Source of the DNA: Flavobacterium sp.
GTDB taxonomy: Bacteria; Bacteroidota; Bacteroidia; Flavobacteriales; Flavobacteriaceae
Length of the DNA stretch: 34,647 nucleotides
Reading direction: 5' to 3'
NCBI GenBank assembly: GCA_017995345.1
Contig: JAGOJA010000020.1
Span: 1-34,647 of the forward strand
Shown: piece by piece, positions 23,949 to 32,950 of the stretch
Position numbering within the stretch: the stretch's first letter is position 1
Layout of the letters: the number at the start of each line of letters is the position of its first letter
Translations under genes and position numbers: made by a program
The notes under the pieces: generated by a model
Told to the model about the DNA's origin: nothing
The model's database searches: none
The model's input: the letters and a program-made list of their open reading frames with translations, nothing else

Positions 23949-26060
23949 ATGACAAATCAAATTTTACATGCCAAACTGAAGGAAAACTTTGGTTTTGAAA
24001 AATTCAGGCCCAACCAAGAAGAGATAATAAACTGTATTCTTTCCGGTCACGATACGCTGGCAATTATGCCAACAGGTGGAGGAAAATCTATTTGCTTTCA
24101 ATTACCTGCATTGATTTTTCAAGGAATTACAATCGTAATTTCTCCGCTAATTGCTTTGATGAAAGATCAAGTGGATAGTCTAAAAGCAAACGGAATTGAT
24201 GCCTGTTACATCAACAGTAGCCAAACTGAAGAGGAACGACAGTTTTATTTAGAGCGTTTAAAATCAAATGCAATTAAACTAGTTTACATCGCGCCCGAAA
24301 GTTTGTCTTTTCTGGATAATCTTTTCAATAGTTTGACCATAAGTCTTATTGCTATTGACGAGGCACACTGTATTTCGGCTTGGGGACATGATTTTAGACC
24401 AGCCTATACCAATTTAGGATACCTGAAAAACCGCTTCCCTTCTACTCCAATCTTAGCTTTAACTGCCACAGCCGATAAAGCTACGCGTAAGGACATTAGC
24501 GACCAATTAAACTTAATAAATCCTGAAGTTTTTGTGGCTTCTTTTGATCGAAAAAATCTAAGTTTAGAAGTGCGCCCTGCTTTAGACAGAGTCAAACAAA
24601 TTATAGATTTTATCCAAGAAAAACCAAATGAATCCGGAATCGTGTACTGTCTAAGCAGAAAAACAACGGAAGAACTTGCCGAGAAATTACAAAAAAAAGG
24701 CATCAATGCAAAAGCGTATCATGCAGGTTTAGATACTAAAATACGTTCCAAAACGCAAGACGAATTCATTAATGATGATTGTCAGGTGGTTTGTGCGACC
24801 ATTGCTTTTGGAATGGGAATTGATAAATCAAATGTGCGTTGGGTTATTCATTATAATTTACCAAAAAATATTGAAGGATATTATCAAGAAATTGGTCGTG
24901 CCGGACGAGATGGCTTGCCTTCTGAAACCGTACTGTTTGAAAGTTACGGTGATGTAATTCAATTACAAAAATTTGCCTCTCAAGGGTTGAATGCCGAAGT
25001 CCAACTAGCCAAGCTCGAAAGAATGCAGCAATATGCTGACGCTTTAAGCTGTCGCAGGAAAATATTGCTTTCCTATTTTGGCGAACTCGTTACGGAGAAC
25101 TGTGGAAATTGCGATATTTGTAAAAACCCACCTTTGTTTTTTGATGGGACAATATTGGCTCAAAAAGCATTATCGGCAATTATTCGTTTGCAAGAAACAG
25201 AACCGCTACCCGTAATTATTGACTTCTTGCGAGGCTCTAAAAACGCTTATATTTATGAAAAAGAATATCAAAACCTAAAAACCTATGGAGTTGGCGCTGA
25301 TCTTTCATGGTATGACTGGAATCAGTATTTAATACAACTGATCAATTTAGGATATTGTGAAATTGCTTTTCACAAACAAAATAAAATTAGGTTAACTCCT
25401 CTTGCAAAAAAAGTTTTATTTGAAGGCGAAAAAGTCCAGCTGACCACAGTTAAAAAAATCAGTTTTGACAAACAAGACGTCAAAGAAACGAAAAGTAAAC
25501 CTACTGCAAATTCACTTTTCGAAACCTTACGAAAATTACGTTATGAAATCTCCAAAGAAGAGAATGTTCCTGCTTATGTGATTTTTAGTGATGCGGCTTT
25601 GCGCCAAATGGAAGCCGAAAGACCTATGAGTGATTCCGAATTACTAGCTATTGATGGCGTTGGTAAAGCAAAACTAGAAAAATATGGCGATGTCTTTATA
25701 AAAACGATTATTGAATTTCAACAATCTAAAGTGGTTAGAAAAAAGAAAGAAGCTACAACTTACAAAGAAACATTAGAATTGTACCAAAGCGGATTATCCG
25801 TCGAAGAAATTGCGAATAAAAGAAAATTAGGACTAAGTACCATTATGTCACATTTAGCAAAACTGTATGTTGATGGAGCAGATATCAATTTAGAACCCTT
25901 CATCTCAAAAGAAGAAGTTGCACAAATTGCCGAAGCGCAGATGAAACTAGAATCGCCAAACACCTTGAAACCTTATTTTGATTATTTTGAAGAAAAAATA
26001 GATTATGGAAAAATTAGATTAGCGTTGGCTATATTAGAAAAAGAAAACACAGCACTTTAA
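23949..26060 (+). CDS. recQ: ATP-dependent DNA helicase RecQ
   Basis: This 703-aa 3'-to-5' SF2 helicase acts in recombination and repair. Helicase motifs: FRPNQEEIINCILSG (motif 0, about 19-33), Walker A MPTGGGKSICFQLP (about 40-53), SPLIALMKDQVDSL, IDEAHCISAWGHDFRP (motif II with the RecQ aromatic loop, about 136-151), LALTATAD and IGRAGRDGLPSE (motif VI, about 315-326). The zinc-binding RQC part has four Cys (one before RRKILLSYFGE, then CGNCDIC, about 363-392). An HRDC domain (about 528-600) and a C-terminal winged/HTH segment (LYQSGLSVEEIANKRKLGLS) follow. The 9-nt gap to the glycosylase gene suggests one repair operon. Confidence 0.96.
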   Translation: MTNQILHAKLKENFGFEKFRPNQEEIINCILSGHDTLAIMPTGGGKSICFQLPALIFQGITIVISPLIALMKDQVDSLKANGIDACYINSSQTEEERQFYLERLKSNAIKLVYIAPESLSFLDNLFNSLTISLIAIDEAHCISAWGHDFRPAYTNLGYLKNRFPSTPILALTATADKATRKDISDQLNLINPEVFVASFDRKNLSLEVRPALDRVKQIIDFIQEKPNESGIVYCLSRKTTEELAEKLQKKGINAKAYHAGLDTKIRSKTQDEFINDDCQVVCATIAFGMGIDKSNVRWVIHYNLPKNIEGYYQEIGRAGRDGLPSETVLFESYGDVIQLQKFASQGLNAEVQLAKLERMQQYADALSCRRKILLSYFGELVTENCGNCDICKNPPLFFDGTILAQKALSAIIRLQETEPLPVIIDFLRGSKNAYIYEKEYQNLKTYGVGADLSWYDWNQYLIQLINLGYCEIAFHKQNKIRLTPLAKKVLFEGEKVQLTTVKKISFDKQDVKETKSKPTANSLFETLRKLRYEISKEENVPAYVIFSDAALRQMEAERPMSDSELLAIDGVGKAKLEKYGDVFIKTIIEFQQSKVVRKKKEATTYKETLELYQSGLSVEEIANKRKLGLSTIMSHLAKLYVDGADINLEPFISKEEVAQIAEAQMKLESPNTLKPYFDYFEEKIDYGKIRLALAILEKENTAL

Positions 26061-26069
26061 AAAAGCAGC

Positions 26070-26546
26070 ATGATTCATTCCTTTCCTCCTTTTGCAAATT
26101 CTCAAACTGAAATTTTAATTTTAGGAACAATGCCTGGTAGTGCTTCATTAGAAAAACAGGAATATTATGCACACCAAAGAAATCATTTTTGGAAAATAAT
26201 ATACACGCTGTTAGATAATTTACCAATATCCATAGTCTTTCATGAGAAAATACAGACACTCCAAGCACATAAAATTGGACTTTGGGATGTTTTAGAAAAT
26301 TGTGAAAGAAAAGGAAGTCTGGATATTCATATTATAAATCAAAAAGAAAATGATTTTGAAACATTGTTTAAAGAATTTCCCGGAATTACTAAACTCATTT
26401 TTAACGGAAAAGAAAGTCATAAATACTTTCTGAAAAGATTTGGACAAATAGAAGGCATCACGTATAATGTAATGCCGTCTACTAGTCCTGCAAATACCAT
26501 GTCCTTTGAAAACAAGTTAAAAAGCTGGTCAACTTGTTTCGAATAA
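26070..26546 (+). CDS. DNA-deoxyinosine/uracil-DNA glycosylase (UDG family 6-like)
   Basis: This 158-aa protein is of the UDG superfamily, resembling the hypoxanthine-DNA glycosylase group. Motif I is ILILGTMPGSASLEKQEYYA (about 13-32), followed by HQRNHFWKIIY; motif II lies in the C-terminus as YNVMPSTSPANT (about 132-143). Such enzymes remove deaminated bases (hypoxanthine, uracil) to start base excision repair. It starts 9 nt after recQ and its stop is 1 nt from the stop of the convergent DinB-family gene, leaving no room for a separate terminator. Confidence 0.85.
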   Translation: MIHSFPPFANSQTEILILGTMPGSASLEKQEYYAHQRNHFWKIIYTLLDNLPISIVFHEKIQTLQAHKIGLWDVLENCERKGSLDIHIINQKENDFETLFKEFPGITKLIFNGKESHKYFLKRFGQIEGITYNVMPSTSPANTMSFENKLKSWSTCFE

Positions 26547-26547
26547 G

Positions 26548-27063
26548 CTACAAATATCTTTCTTGAAAAATCTTGAGATGGTGTTTTGGATGTCCAATCA
26601 TAATAAAACCAATCGCACGAACAGATACTGCTACATTTGAAGCAATTCCTATCCGCTTTAATTGTTCTTCTGAAAAACTTTTGAAAAGAAACAAATTTGA
26701 ATGTCTCACGGCAGAAAACTCCGTTAGTAAATCCTGAATACTTCTTTTATTTGCAGCTGTATTCTCAATATATTCATTTTCTTCAAAACCCGGCAAGGGT
26801 GTTTTATCATTTCTGGAAATTCGCAAGGCACGATAGGCAAAAATGCGTTCCGTATCAATTACATGTTGAATGATTTCTTTGATATCCCACTTTCCTTCCG
26901 CATATCTATAATCAAATTTATCCATTGGAATATTTTGCACAAAACGAATAAAATCATGCAATGCTATTTCTAATTCTTCTATCAAATCTACTTCTCCCAA
27001 AGCATTTATATAAGGAGCATAAAAAGAAGCATATTCGTTTACAGGCAATTGTGTTGACTTCAT
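26548..27063 (-). CDS. DinB-family four-helix-bundle protein
   Basis: This 171-aa protein matches the DinB/YfiT-like superfamily. These are four-helix bundles with a metal site built from three His; here they are likely in IIQHVIDTERIFAYRAL (about 64-80) and MIGHPKHHLKIFQERYL (about 155-171). Family members include thiol S-transferases and many proteins of unknown role induced by stress. It begins 10 nt after the ppc stop and is probably translated from the ppc transcript. Confidence 0.88.
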   Translation of the reverse strand: MKSTQLPVNEYASFYAPYINALGEVDLIEELEIALHDFIRFVQNIPMDKFDYRYAEGKWDIKEIIQHVIDTERIFAYRALRISRNDKTPLPGFEENEYIENTAANKRSIQDLLTEFSAVRHSNLFLFKSFSEEQLKRIGIASNVAVSVRAIGFIMIGHPKHHLKIFQERYL

Positions 27064-27073
27064 TTTTTATCGG

Positions 27074-29659
27074 TTAAGCTGAATTTCTACTAGCGTTTGT
27101 ATTACCAAAAAGAGAACGGGTAACAATTTTTTCGTACACTTTTATTAAAGCTTCATCCGGTTTCTCCTCTTGGTTTAATTCATTGATACGAAGCAGTGCA
27201 TATTGTTGTATTGTCAACAATGGCAACACAATACGTTCTCTTATTTGTATGGATGCTTTACCATCAGGATAATTTTCCATAAGTTCTTTATGATCTGCTA
27301 TTTTCAAAAGTAATCTTTTTGTTTCTAAAAATTCATCATAAATAATTTGCCAAAATTCTCCAAACTGAGGGTCTTTTTTCATGTAAGCAGTTAATGGGAA
27401 AAATGATTTTGTCAAGGACATCATACTGTTTTCCAATAAGGTTCTAAAGAACAAAGAATTATCATATAAATCCTGAACTTTACTCCATTGATTTGTATCT
27501 TCAAAATGCTTTAGCGCCGTTCCTACGCCAAAAAAACCGGGTACATTTTGCTTCAACTGACTCCATGAACCCACAAAAGGAATCGCACGCAAATCGGCAA
27601 AATCTAAACGTTCGGATTTACTTCTTTTAGACGGACGGCTACCAATATTCGTTTTAGCGTAATATTTTAACGTACTCATTTGCTCCAAATATGGAATAAA
27701 TTTGGGATGATTTTTAAAACTCAAATACTTTTCATATCCTAAACTGGCTAATTGATCTAATATATTTTTTTCATCTAAAGTCAATTCATTTTCCTCTTTA
27801 CTAAAAACCTGATTTGTAACTCCTGCGCTTAACAAATTCTCTAAATTATAACGACAGGAATCTAGTGTACCAAAATTAGAACTTATGGTTTGTCCTTGTA
27901 CTGTGATTTGAATCTCATTGTTTTCGATTTTTGGGCCTAAAGAAGCGTAGAATTTATGTGTTTTTCCTCCTCCACGAGACGGTGGTCCACCACGCCCATC
28001 AAAGAAAATAACTTTTATTCCGTATTTCCTGGATATTGCAGTAAGCTCTTCTTTGGCTTTGTAAATACTCCAATTGGCCATCAAGTAGCCACCATCCTTC
28101 GTTCCGTCTGAAAAACCAAGCATAATAGTCTGCTTCATTTCTCTATTGACCAAGTGATTTGCGTAAACGGGATTGGTATACAATTGCTCCATAACATTGT
28201 GGGCATTGAGTAAATCATCTACAGATTCAAATAAAGGCACAACATCAACAGTTGGATTTTCCCAATCACTCAATCGAATCAAAGCAAAGGTTTCCATCAC
28301 ATTTAACGCATTTTCATTATTACTTATAATGTAACGGTTTGCTCCTAATTCACCATTGTTTCCCTGAATAACTTTTATAGCTTGAATGGATTCAATAGTT
28401 AATCGGGTTATTTCATTTTCAAAATCATCCGGATTCAAAGCGCCTTTAACGTTTGAAAGCACTTCAAATTTATCTTGTTCGGATAAATCATAGTAATTTT
28501 TTGGAAAAACGGATTCATTTGATTTGATGTAAAAATCATATATGTCTTTAAAAACAGCATCGTGAATCTTACTATTCTGACGAATGTCTAAGGAAGCAAA
28601 ATGAAAACCAAATAAATTGACCTTAATTATAAGCGATTCCAATTCATCTAAATAAAGCGATTGATGTTGCTCTATCACTAATGTTTTTATCTTGTTCAAT
28701 TGGGACTTAAATTCCTCCAAAGTAATATAAATCTCTCCTCGAGAATAGAAAACCGACCTATAAAGTTTATATTCAAGTTCAGCAACCAAAATATCTACAC
28801 CACAAAAGGTTAGCTTTCTTTTTAAGTCTCTGATGTCAATATAATAACACTTTAAAATTGAAGTTCTTAAGCGCGCTGCTACTTTTAAAGTAATATCAGT
28901 AGTCACAAATGGATTCCCGTCGCGATCCCCTCCCGGCCAAAAACCAAGTTTAATCAAAGAATTTTGAATTGAATTGCCTTTGAAAACATTTTTTTGAAGG
29001 TACTGAACCATATCTCCCGAAGTATTGTAAAACACATTCTCTAAGTACCAGATCAAACTAACCGCTTCATCAAAAGGATTTGGTTTTTCACTTTTTATGA
29101 AAGGCGTCTTGCCGAGTTGAGCCAAAAGCTGCTTAATAGCAAACAAGTCGTTCTCTCTTATAGCGGCCGTTAAATCATTGATTATCCCTAAAACTGCGCC
29201 AGGGTAGAACTGTGTTGGGTGAGCCGTTAAAACAGTTCTTACATTGAAATTTTGGAGAAAATCAATTAACTCCTCTCTTTTTCCTGTGGCATCAGCTCTC
29301 TCTTTGATATCTCTCAAAGACCCCCTTCCTTCCATGTTATTCACAACTGGAAATGCAGCATCTTCGACAGCATCAAACAAAACGATTTGACGTTCGATAT
29401 ATTGAATAAAACGAAACATTATGTCAATTTTATCTTTTTCTGATACATTTTGCAAAAACCTTTCAGCAAAAAAATCGACAATTTCTTTAGGCGTTTCCTG
29501 TTTTTTAAATCCTGTATCGCAAATGTCTGTAAACAAAGGAAGTAAAACTCCCGTATTATCAATAGAAGCAAATGGAAGCGTAATAAATACACTATTGTAA
29601 ATGTTATATTTAGATAAAACGTCTTGATTGAATCGTTCAATTTTGGGTAGCGTATACAT
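27074..29659 (-). CDS. ppc: Phosphoenolpyruvate carboxylase
   Basis: This 861-aa enzyme fixes bicarbonate onto PEP to make oxaloacetate and replenish the TCA cycle. The catalytic His lies in VLTAHPTQFYPGAVLGIIND (about 139-158), the second His/Arg region is GFWPGGDRDGNPFVTTD (about 240-256), and the glycine-rich catalytic loop is FFDGRGGPPSRGGGKTHKF (about 551-569). The C-terminus ends TRSLFGNTNASRNSA, with the QNTG-like end changed to NASRNSA. FYPG after AHPTQ, instead of the usual xxRR, is a divergent feature of this enzyme. A terminator (29693-29723) separates it from the Lrp gene upstream, so it should have its own promoter, which I cannot identify. Confidence 0.94.
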   Translation of the reverse strand: MYTLPKIERFNQDVLSKYNIYNSVFITLPFASIDNTGVLLPLFTDICDTGFKKQETPKEIVDFFAERFLQNVSEKDKIDIMFRFIQYIERQIVLFDAVEDAAFPVVNNMEGRGSLRDIKERADATGKREELIDFLQNFNVRTVLTAHPTQFYPGAVLGIINDLTAAIRENDLFAIKQLLAQLGKTPFIKSEKPNPFDEAVSLIWYLENVFYNTSGDMVQYLQKNVFKGNSIQNSLIKLGFWPGGDRDGNPFVTTDITLKVAARLRTSILKCYYIDIRDLKRKLTFCGVDILVAELEYKLYRSVFYSRGEIYITLEEFKSQLNKIKTLVIEQHQSLYLDELESLIIKVNLFGFHFASLDIRQNSKIHDAVFKDIYDFYIKSNESVFPKNYYDLSEQDKFEVLSNVKGALNPDDFENEITRLTIESIQAIKVIQGNNGELGANRYIISNNENALNVMETFALIRLSDWENPTVDVVPLFESVDDLLNAHNVMEQLYTNPVYANHLVNREMKQTIMLGFSDGTKDGGYLMANWSIYKAKEELTAISRKYGIKVIFFDGRGGPPSRGGGKTHKFYASLGPKIENNEIQITVQGQTISSNFGTLDSCRYNLENLLSAGVTNQVFSKEENELTLDEKNILDQLASLGYEKYLSFKNHPKFIPYLEQMSTLKYYAKTNIGSRPSKRSKSERLDFADLRAIPFVGSWSQLKQNVPGFFGVGTALKHFEDTNQWSKVQDLYDNSLFFRTLLENSMMSLTKSFFPLTAYMKKDPQFGEFWQIIYDEFLETKRLLLKIADHKELMENYPDGKASIQIRERIVLPLLTIQQYALLRINELNQEEKPDEALIKVYEKIVTRSLFGNTNASRNSA

Positions 29660-29692
29660 AATTTTGTAATAAATGGTTAGTTAATTTTTTAT

Positions 29693-29723
29693 AAAAAAAA
29701 ACCCCAAGAACTAACTTGAGGTT
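29693..29723 (-). terminator. Terminator of the Lrp/AsnC gene
   Basis: On the minus strand AACCTCAAG and CTTGGGGTT form a 9-bp stem (one T-G wobble) with a 6-nt loop, followed by eight T. It lies 31 nt after the Lrp stop. Confidence 0.85.
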
Positions 29724-29753
29724 ATATTTTTATATAGCACATTCAAGGATTAA

Positions 29754-30233
29754 TTACATACTTTTAAAAACAGTATGCATCAATCGCTTCTTATCGTTAA
29801 TACTCTCCTCAAGTGAGATCATCGTTTCGGTTCTATAGACACCATCTATGTCGTCAATCATAAAGATAACGTCTTTTGCATGTTTAGTATCTTTAGCTCT
29901 GATTTTGCAAAAAATATTAAATTTACCCGTAGTAACAGAAGCAACTGTTACAAACGGAATCTCATTGATACGCTCCAAAACAAATTTTGTTTGAGAGGTA
30001 TTATTAAGAAAAACACCTACATAAGCGATAAAAGAATATCCTAATTTATCATAATCAAGAACTAATGAAGATCCCATGATAATACCAGCATCTTCCATTT
30101 TTTTCACTCTAACATGAACTGTTCCTGCTGAAATCAATAATTTTTTTGCAATATCCGTAAATGGAACTCTTGTGTTATCTATCAACATATCCAAAATCTG
30201 GTGATCTACTTCATCTAAACGAAACTTACTCAT
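29754..30233 (-). CDS. Lrp/AsnC-family transcriptional regulator
   Basis: This 159-aa regulator has an N-terminal winged helix-turn-helix (LDEVDHQILDMLIDNTRVPF through KKLLISAGTVHVRVKKMEDA, about 5-55) and a C-terminal RAM/ligand-binding domain (about 65-150: GYSFIAYVGVFLNN, VTTGKFNIFCKIRAKD). These proteins form octamers and respond to amino acids. The gene is monocistronic, with a terminator after it. CAAAAATA (30302-30309) on the plus strand is a possible -7 element on the minus strand, inside the end of the upstream M14 gene. Confidence 0.93.
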   Translation of the reverse strand: MSKFRLDEVDHQILDMLIDNTRVPFTDIAKKLLISAGTVHVRVKKMEDAGIIMGSSLVLDYDKLGYSFIAYVGVFLNNTSQTKFVLERINEIPFVTVASVTTGKFNIFCKIRAKDTKHAKDVIFMIDDIDGVYRTETMISLEESINDKKRLMHTVFKSM

Positions 30234-30309
30234 AATTCTTAAATTAATATTATTAATTACTTTAAAACAGTATATAAATATACATAAATATAATGAAAAG
30301 GCAAAAATA

Positions 30310-31464
30310 TTATATTTTTATCATTCCGTTAACAAATTTTATGTTGTTATTTAAATAAAAATCAGCTTTTTGATCTAATTTAGGAATATTATCAAAATCA
30401 TCTTTGTATAATGCTTCTTTTGCATTGTATTCAAAATGACCAAAATAACCATCTAAATTGCCTATTTCTGAAATGTAGGCATTAAAACAAATCTGGTTTT
30501 CAATTAACTCTTCCTTATATTGAGCTGCAAAATTGGTGATTTTTTCAATACCATCATAATTTATTTTGATGTTTTTATATATAAAATCATAAAAAACGGC
30601 TTTATTCTGAGGAATATTCAAATATATGTCAATTCCATTGCTAACTATAACGTTTTCGCTAAGTGTCTTAAAACTAGCAATTAGTGCCATGAAAACATAT
30701 TTTCGCGTTTTTTCTCTTTCATAATCATCTGCAAAATGCCCTGCTTCAAACAATAGCGTAGGTACTCCTAAATATTGAAACATATCGCCAATGCAGTTTA
30801 TATTAAATGAGTCATCAAAACGCCCAATTTGATTGGGCAAATACTCCTGAAGCACCTCGTTTATGCTCGCAATCAAATTGATTGCTTGCAATCTGGATTC
30901 GTTTATTTCTCGTTCTTCATTATAAGAAGGTGCCAAAAAGGACAATGTAGCTGGTTTTCCAGTAGTACTTACCCCAAAAATAGTACGCTGATCGTGAAGA
31001 TTAAAACAATAATCCGGCTTAAAAGACTCAAAAATCGCTCTTAACAACTTGCTTTCTGGCTGTGTCAGCTCTTGCGAATCCCTATTTAAATCGACTTTAT
31101 TTGCGTTTACCCTTGTATATAAGGTTGCGCCGTCAGGATTTAACATTGGGATACTGCAAAAAGTAAATGCATTTAGTAATTGTTGTGCCAATTCTGATCC
31201 GCTATGCAATACATTCAAAAAGTCAAATAACGATTTGGTCGTAGTGCTTTCATTTCCGTGCATTTGCGACCAAAGAAAAATTTTAGTTTTTCCTTCTCCA
31301 ATTTCATACGAATATATCGGTTTTCCAAGAACTGATTTCCCAATAATTTTAAGCTGATCATTAGTGTTTAATTTTTGCAATAACGGCTCAATCGAATCTA
31401 AAGTAATGTAACGACCCTGAATAGTTTCCTCTTTATATTGACTGAATAAATGTTCTAAATTCAT
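30310..31464 (-). CDS. M14-family zinc carboxypeptidase-like protein
   Basis: This 384-aa metallopeptidase has no signal peptide, so it is expected in the cytoplasm. Zinc ligands: His69 and Glu72 in QMHGNEST, His157 in FNLHDQRTIFG. Substrate residues: NPDGATLYTRVNANKVDLNRD region (Arg118, Asn127-Arg128). Catalytic Glu240 lies in LLFEAGHF. M14 proteins cleave C-terminal residues from peptides or amides from small molecules; the substrate here is unknown. It is divergent from the XRE gene, and a TTTACA-TT-TGTAAA palindrome lies 38 nt before its start (31503-31516), suggesting control by that regulator. Confidence 0.85.
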   Translation of the reverse strand: MNLEHLFSQYKEETIQGRYITLDSIEPLLQKLNTNDQLKIIGKSVLGKPIYSYEIGEGKTKIFLWSQMHGNESTTTKSLFDFLNVLHSGSELAQQLLNAFTFCSIPMLNPDGATLYTRVNANKVDLNRDSQELTQPESKLLRAIFESFKPDYCFNLHDQRTIFGVSTTGKPATLSFLAPSYNEEREINESRLQAINLIASINEVLQEYLPNQIGRFDDSFNINCIGDMFQYLGVPTLLFEAGHFADDYEREKTRKYVFMALIASFKTLSENVIVSNGIDIYLNIPQNKAVFYDFIYKNIKINYDGIEKITNFAAQYKEELIENQICFNAYISEIGNLDGYFGHFEYNAKEALYKDDFDNIPKLDQKADFYLNNNIKFVNGMIKI

Positions 31465-31487
31465 GCTTTTTTATTTAATTCACAAAA

Positions 31488-31783
31488 GTAAACATCTTTG
31501 TATTTACATTTGTAAACTATAGATATAAGCTTTATTTCATAGATGTAAACATAATTTTCATTCTAATACTAGATTATCATTACACTAGAATTAACAATTG
31601 TTACACAATAACAGTTTAAAGAATAATATATTATTTTCCAATTAGTTAGGATTAATTATATAAATTAAAACTTTAATTATTTTAAAGTAATAAACACTAT
31701 TTACAGATGTAATTTTGGTTTTTAAATCTATTTTGATTACATTTGTAAATAGTTAATTTTCAATAATAATTTACAATGGTAAA
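31488..31783. promoter_or_regulatory. Cluster of TTACA-N2-TGTAA operators between the M14 and XRE genes
   Basis: Three palindromes are seen: TTTACATTTGTAAA (31503-31516), TTACAGATGTAA (31701-31712) and TTACATTTGTAA (31737-31748). A looser one, TTTACAATGGTAAA (31770-31783), spans the XRE start codon. Half-sites occur at 31488-31493 and 31544-31549. One palindrome covers the -7 element of the XRE promoter and another lies just before its -33, while the one at 31503 sits near the M14 promoter. This is the expected layout of an autorepressed XRE gene that also controls its divergent neighbour. Confidence 0.65.
31715..31745 (+). promoter_or_regulatory. Promoter of the XRE regulator gene
   Basis: TTG (31715-31717), 20 nt, TACATTTG (31738-31745). 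The -7 element is embedded in the palindrome at 31737-31748, so a bound repressor would block it. It lies 30 nt before the ATG at 31776. Confidence 0.65.
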
Positions 31784-32252
31784 CATAGAAGATTTTATAA
31801 AAAGATTAGAAATCATACTGGATTACTACAGCTTAAACGCTTCTTCTTTTGCAGATAAAATTGGCGTACAGCGTTCCAGTTTGTCTCACCTCCTTTCGGG
31901 TAGAAACAAACCTAGCTTGGATTTTATTCTTAAAATAGTAGACGTTTTTCCCGATGTAGACTTGTATTGGATTTTGATTGGAAAAGGAAATTTCCCAAAA
32001 AACACGCAACACTCTGATGAAAAAGAAAATAAACTAGAGCAAGTTGTAAAACAAAATAGTCCTACTCCATCAAATACAGAAATAATTCATGATAATTTAT
32101 TTTCGGAAATTAGAGAGCAAAATCCAATTCCTGCATCGGATGCTATAAAAATAGAAAACCAAAACAGCACCAAAGAACCAAATTCTGGTGCGATTGATAA
32201 AATAGTTATTTTTTATAAAAACGGAACTTTCAAAAGTTATGTTCCGGATTAA
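31776..32252 (+). CDS. XRE-family helix-turn-helix transcriptional regulator
   Basis: This 158-aa protein has an N-terminal lambda-repressor-like HTH (about 5-62; SSFADKIGVQRSSLSHLLSG, then RNKPSLDFILKIVDVFPDVD and YWILIGKG). A low-complexity polar linker (about 70-135) leads to a short C-terminal motif (DKIVIFYKNGTFKSYVPD) that I have seen in other Bacteroidetes XRE proteins. It has no peptidase (LexA/CI-type) domain, so it is not an SOS-cleaved repressor. The start codon itself lies in a palindrome. It probably represses its own gene and the M14 gene. Confidence 0.88.
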   Translation: MVNIEDFIKRLEIILDYYSLNASSFADKIGVQRSSLSHLLSGRNKPSLDFILKIVDVFPDVDLYWILIGKGNFPKNTQHSDEKENKLEQVVKQNSPTPSNTEIIHDNLFSEIREQNPIPASDAIKIENQNSTKEPNSGAIDKIVIFYKNGTFKSYVPD

Positions 32253-32259
32253 AAAAAAT

Positions 32260-32297
32260 AACCCCAATTTAAATTTCTAAATTGAGGTTGTTTTTTT
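32260..32297 (+). terminator. Terminator of the XRE gene
   Basis: AACCCCAATTTA and TAAATTGAGGTT form a 12-position stem with one mismatch and a 6-nt loop, followed by seven T. It lies 7 nt after the stop. Confidence 0.85.
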
Positions 32298-32337
32298 AAA
32301 TAATTCACTGAATTATTAAATACTATTTTATTTTTTG

Positions 32338-32889
32338 CTAAATCGAGTATCCTTTTTCTGGAATTTTTCCTTTTACTCCTATAAAATGTTTTTTCAAAAT
32401 AGCCAAATCCTTTTCGATATCTCCCGAAGGAAAAACGGGACTTCCCAAATTCACTTCTTTTTTTCCAAAATCAAAAGCTACAGGAATTATAGGGACATTC
32501 GCTTTCAAAGCGATATAATAAAATCCGGTTTTTAGTTCCCCCACTTTTTCACGGGTTCCTTCTGGAGCAACAGCCAAACGAAAAACTTCTTTTCTTTGAA
32601 ATATAGCTGCAATAGAGTCAACTTTGTTTAAACCTCCGGAACGATCCAATGGTTCGCCGCCCATATATCTAAAATACGATCCAAAAGGAAAACGAAACAA
32701 TTCTTTTTTAGCAACAAAATTCATTTCTAAGCCAGTAATTCCTCGGGTAAAGATTCCCAAATAAAAATCATGTGCACTTGTGTGTGGCATCACCATCATC
32801 ACACATTTTTTGATCTCCGGACTTATTGTTCCCTCTATTTTCCAGCCCATGAGCCTGAAAAATATCCATTTGTAAATTTGTTTCTTCAT
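32338..32889 (-). CDS. Lysophospholipid acyltransferase (PlsC-like) family protein
   Basis: The 183-aa protein carries the acyltransferase motifs HTSAHD (His36 to Asp41, HX4D), LFRFPFGSYFRYMGGEPLDR (about 64-83) and APEGTREK (about 108-115), then VPIIPVAFDFG. These fit glycerol-phosphate and related lipid acyltransferases, and the short length fits the small single-domain group. A peripheral or weakly hydrophobic N-terminus suits membrane association. The acceptor lipid is not determined. It is monocistronic, convergent with the XRE gene and divergent from the spermidine-synthase-like gene. Confidence 0.85.
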   Translation of the reverse strand: MKKQIYKWIFFRLMGWKIEGTISPEIKKCVMMVMPHTSAHDFYLGIFTRGITGLEMNFVAKKELFRFPFGSYFRYMGGEPLDRSGGLNKVDSIAAIFQRKEVFRLAVAPEGTREKVGELKTGFYYIALKANVPIIPVAFDFGKKEVNLGSPVFPSGDIEKDLAILKKHFIGVKGKIPEKGYSI

Positions 32890-32950
32890 TCTTTGTTATT
32901 TAGTACAAAATAAATAATTTAAATCTTATTTTTGAGTAAAAGCGTCACTA

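Noticed and set aside
26029-26268. Minus-strand ORF opposite the recQ end and glycosylase gene
   Set aside because: It is a shadow frame of the glycosylase gene with no domain and no promoter.
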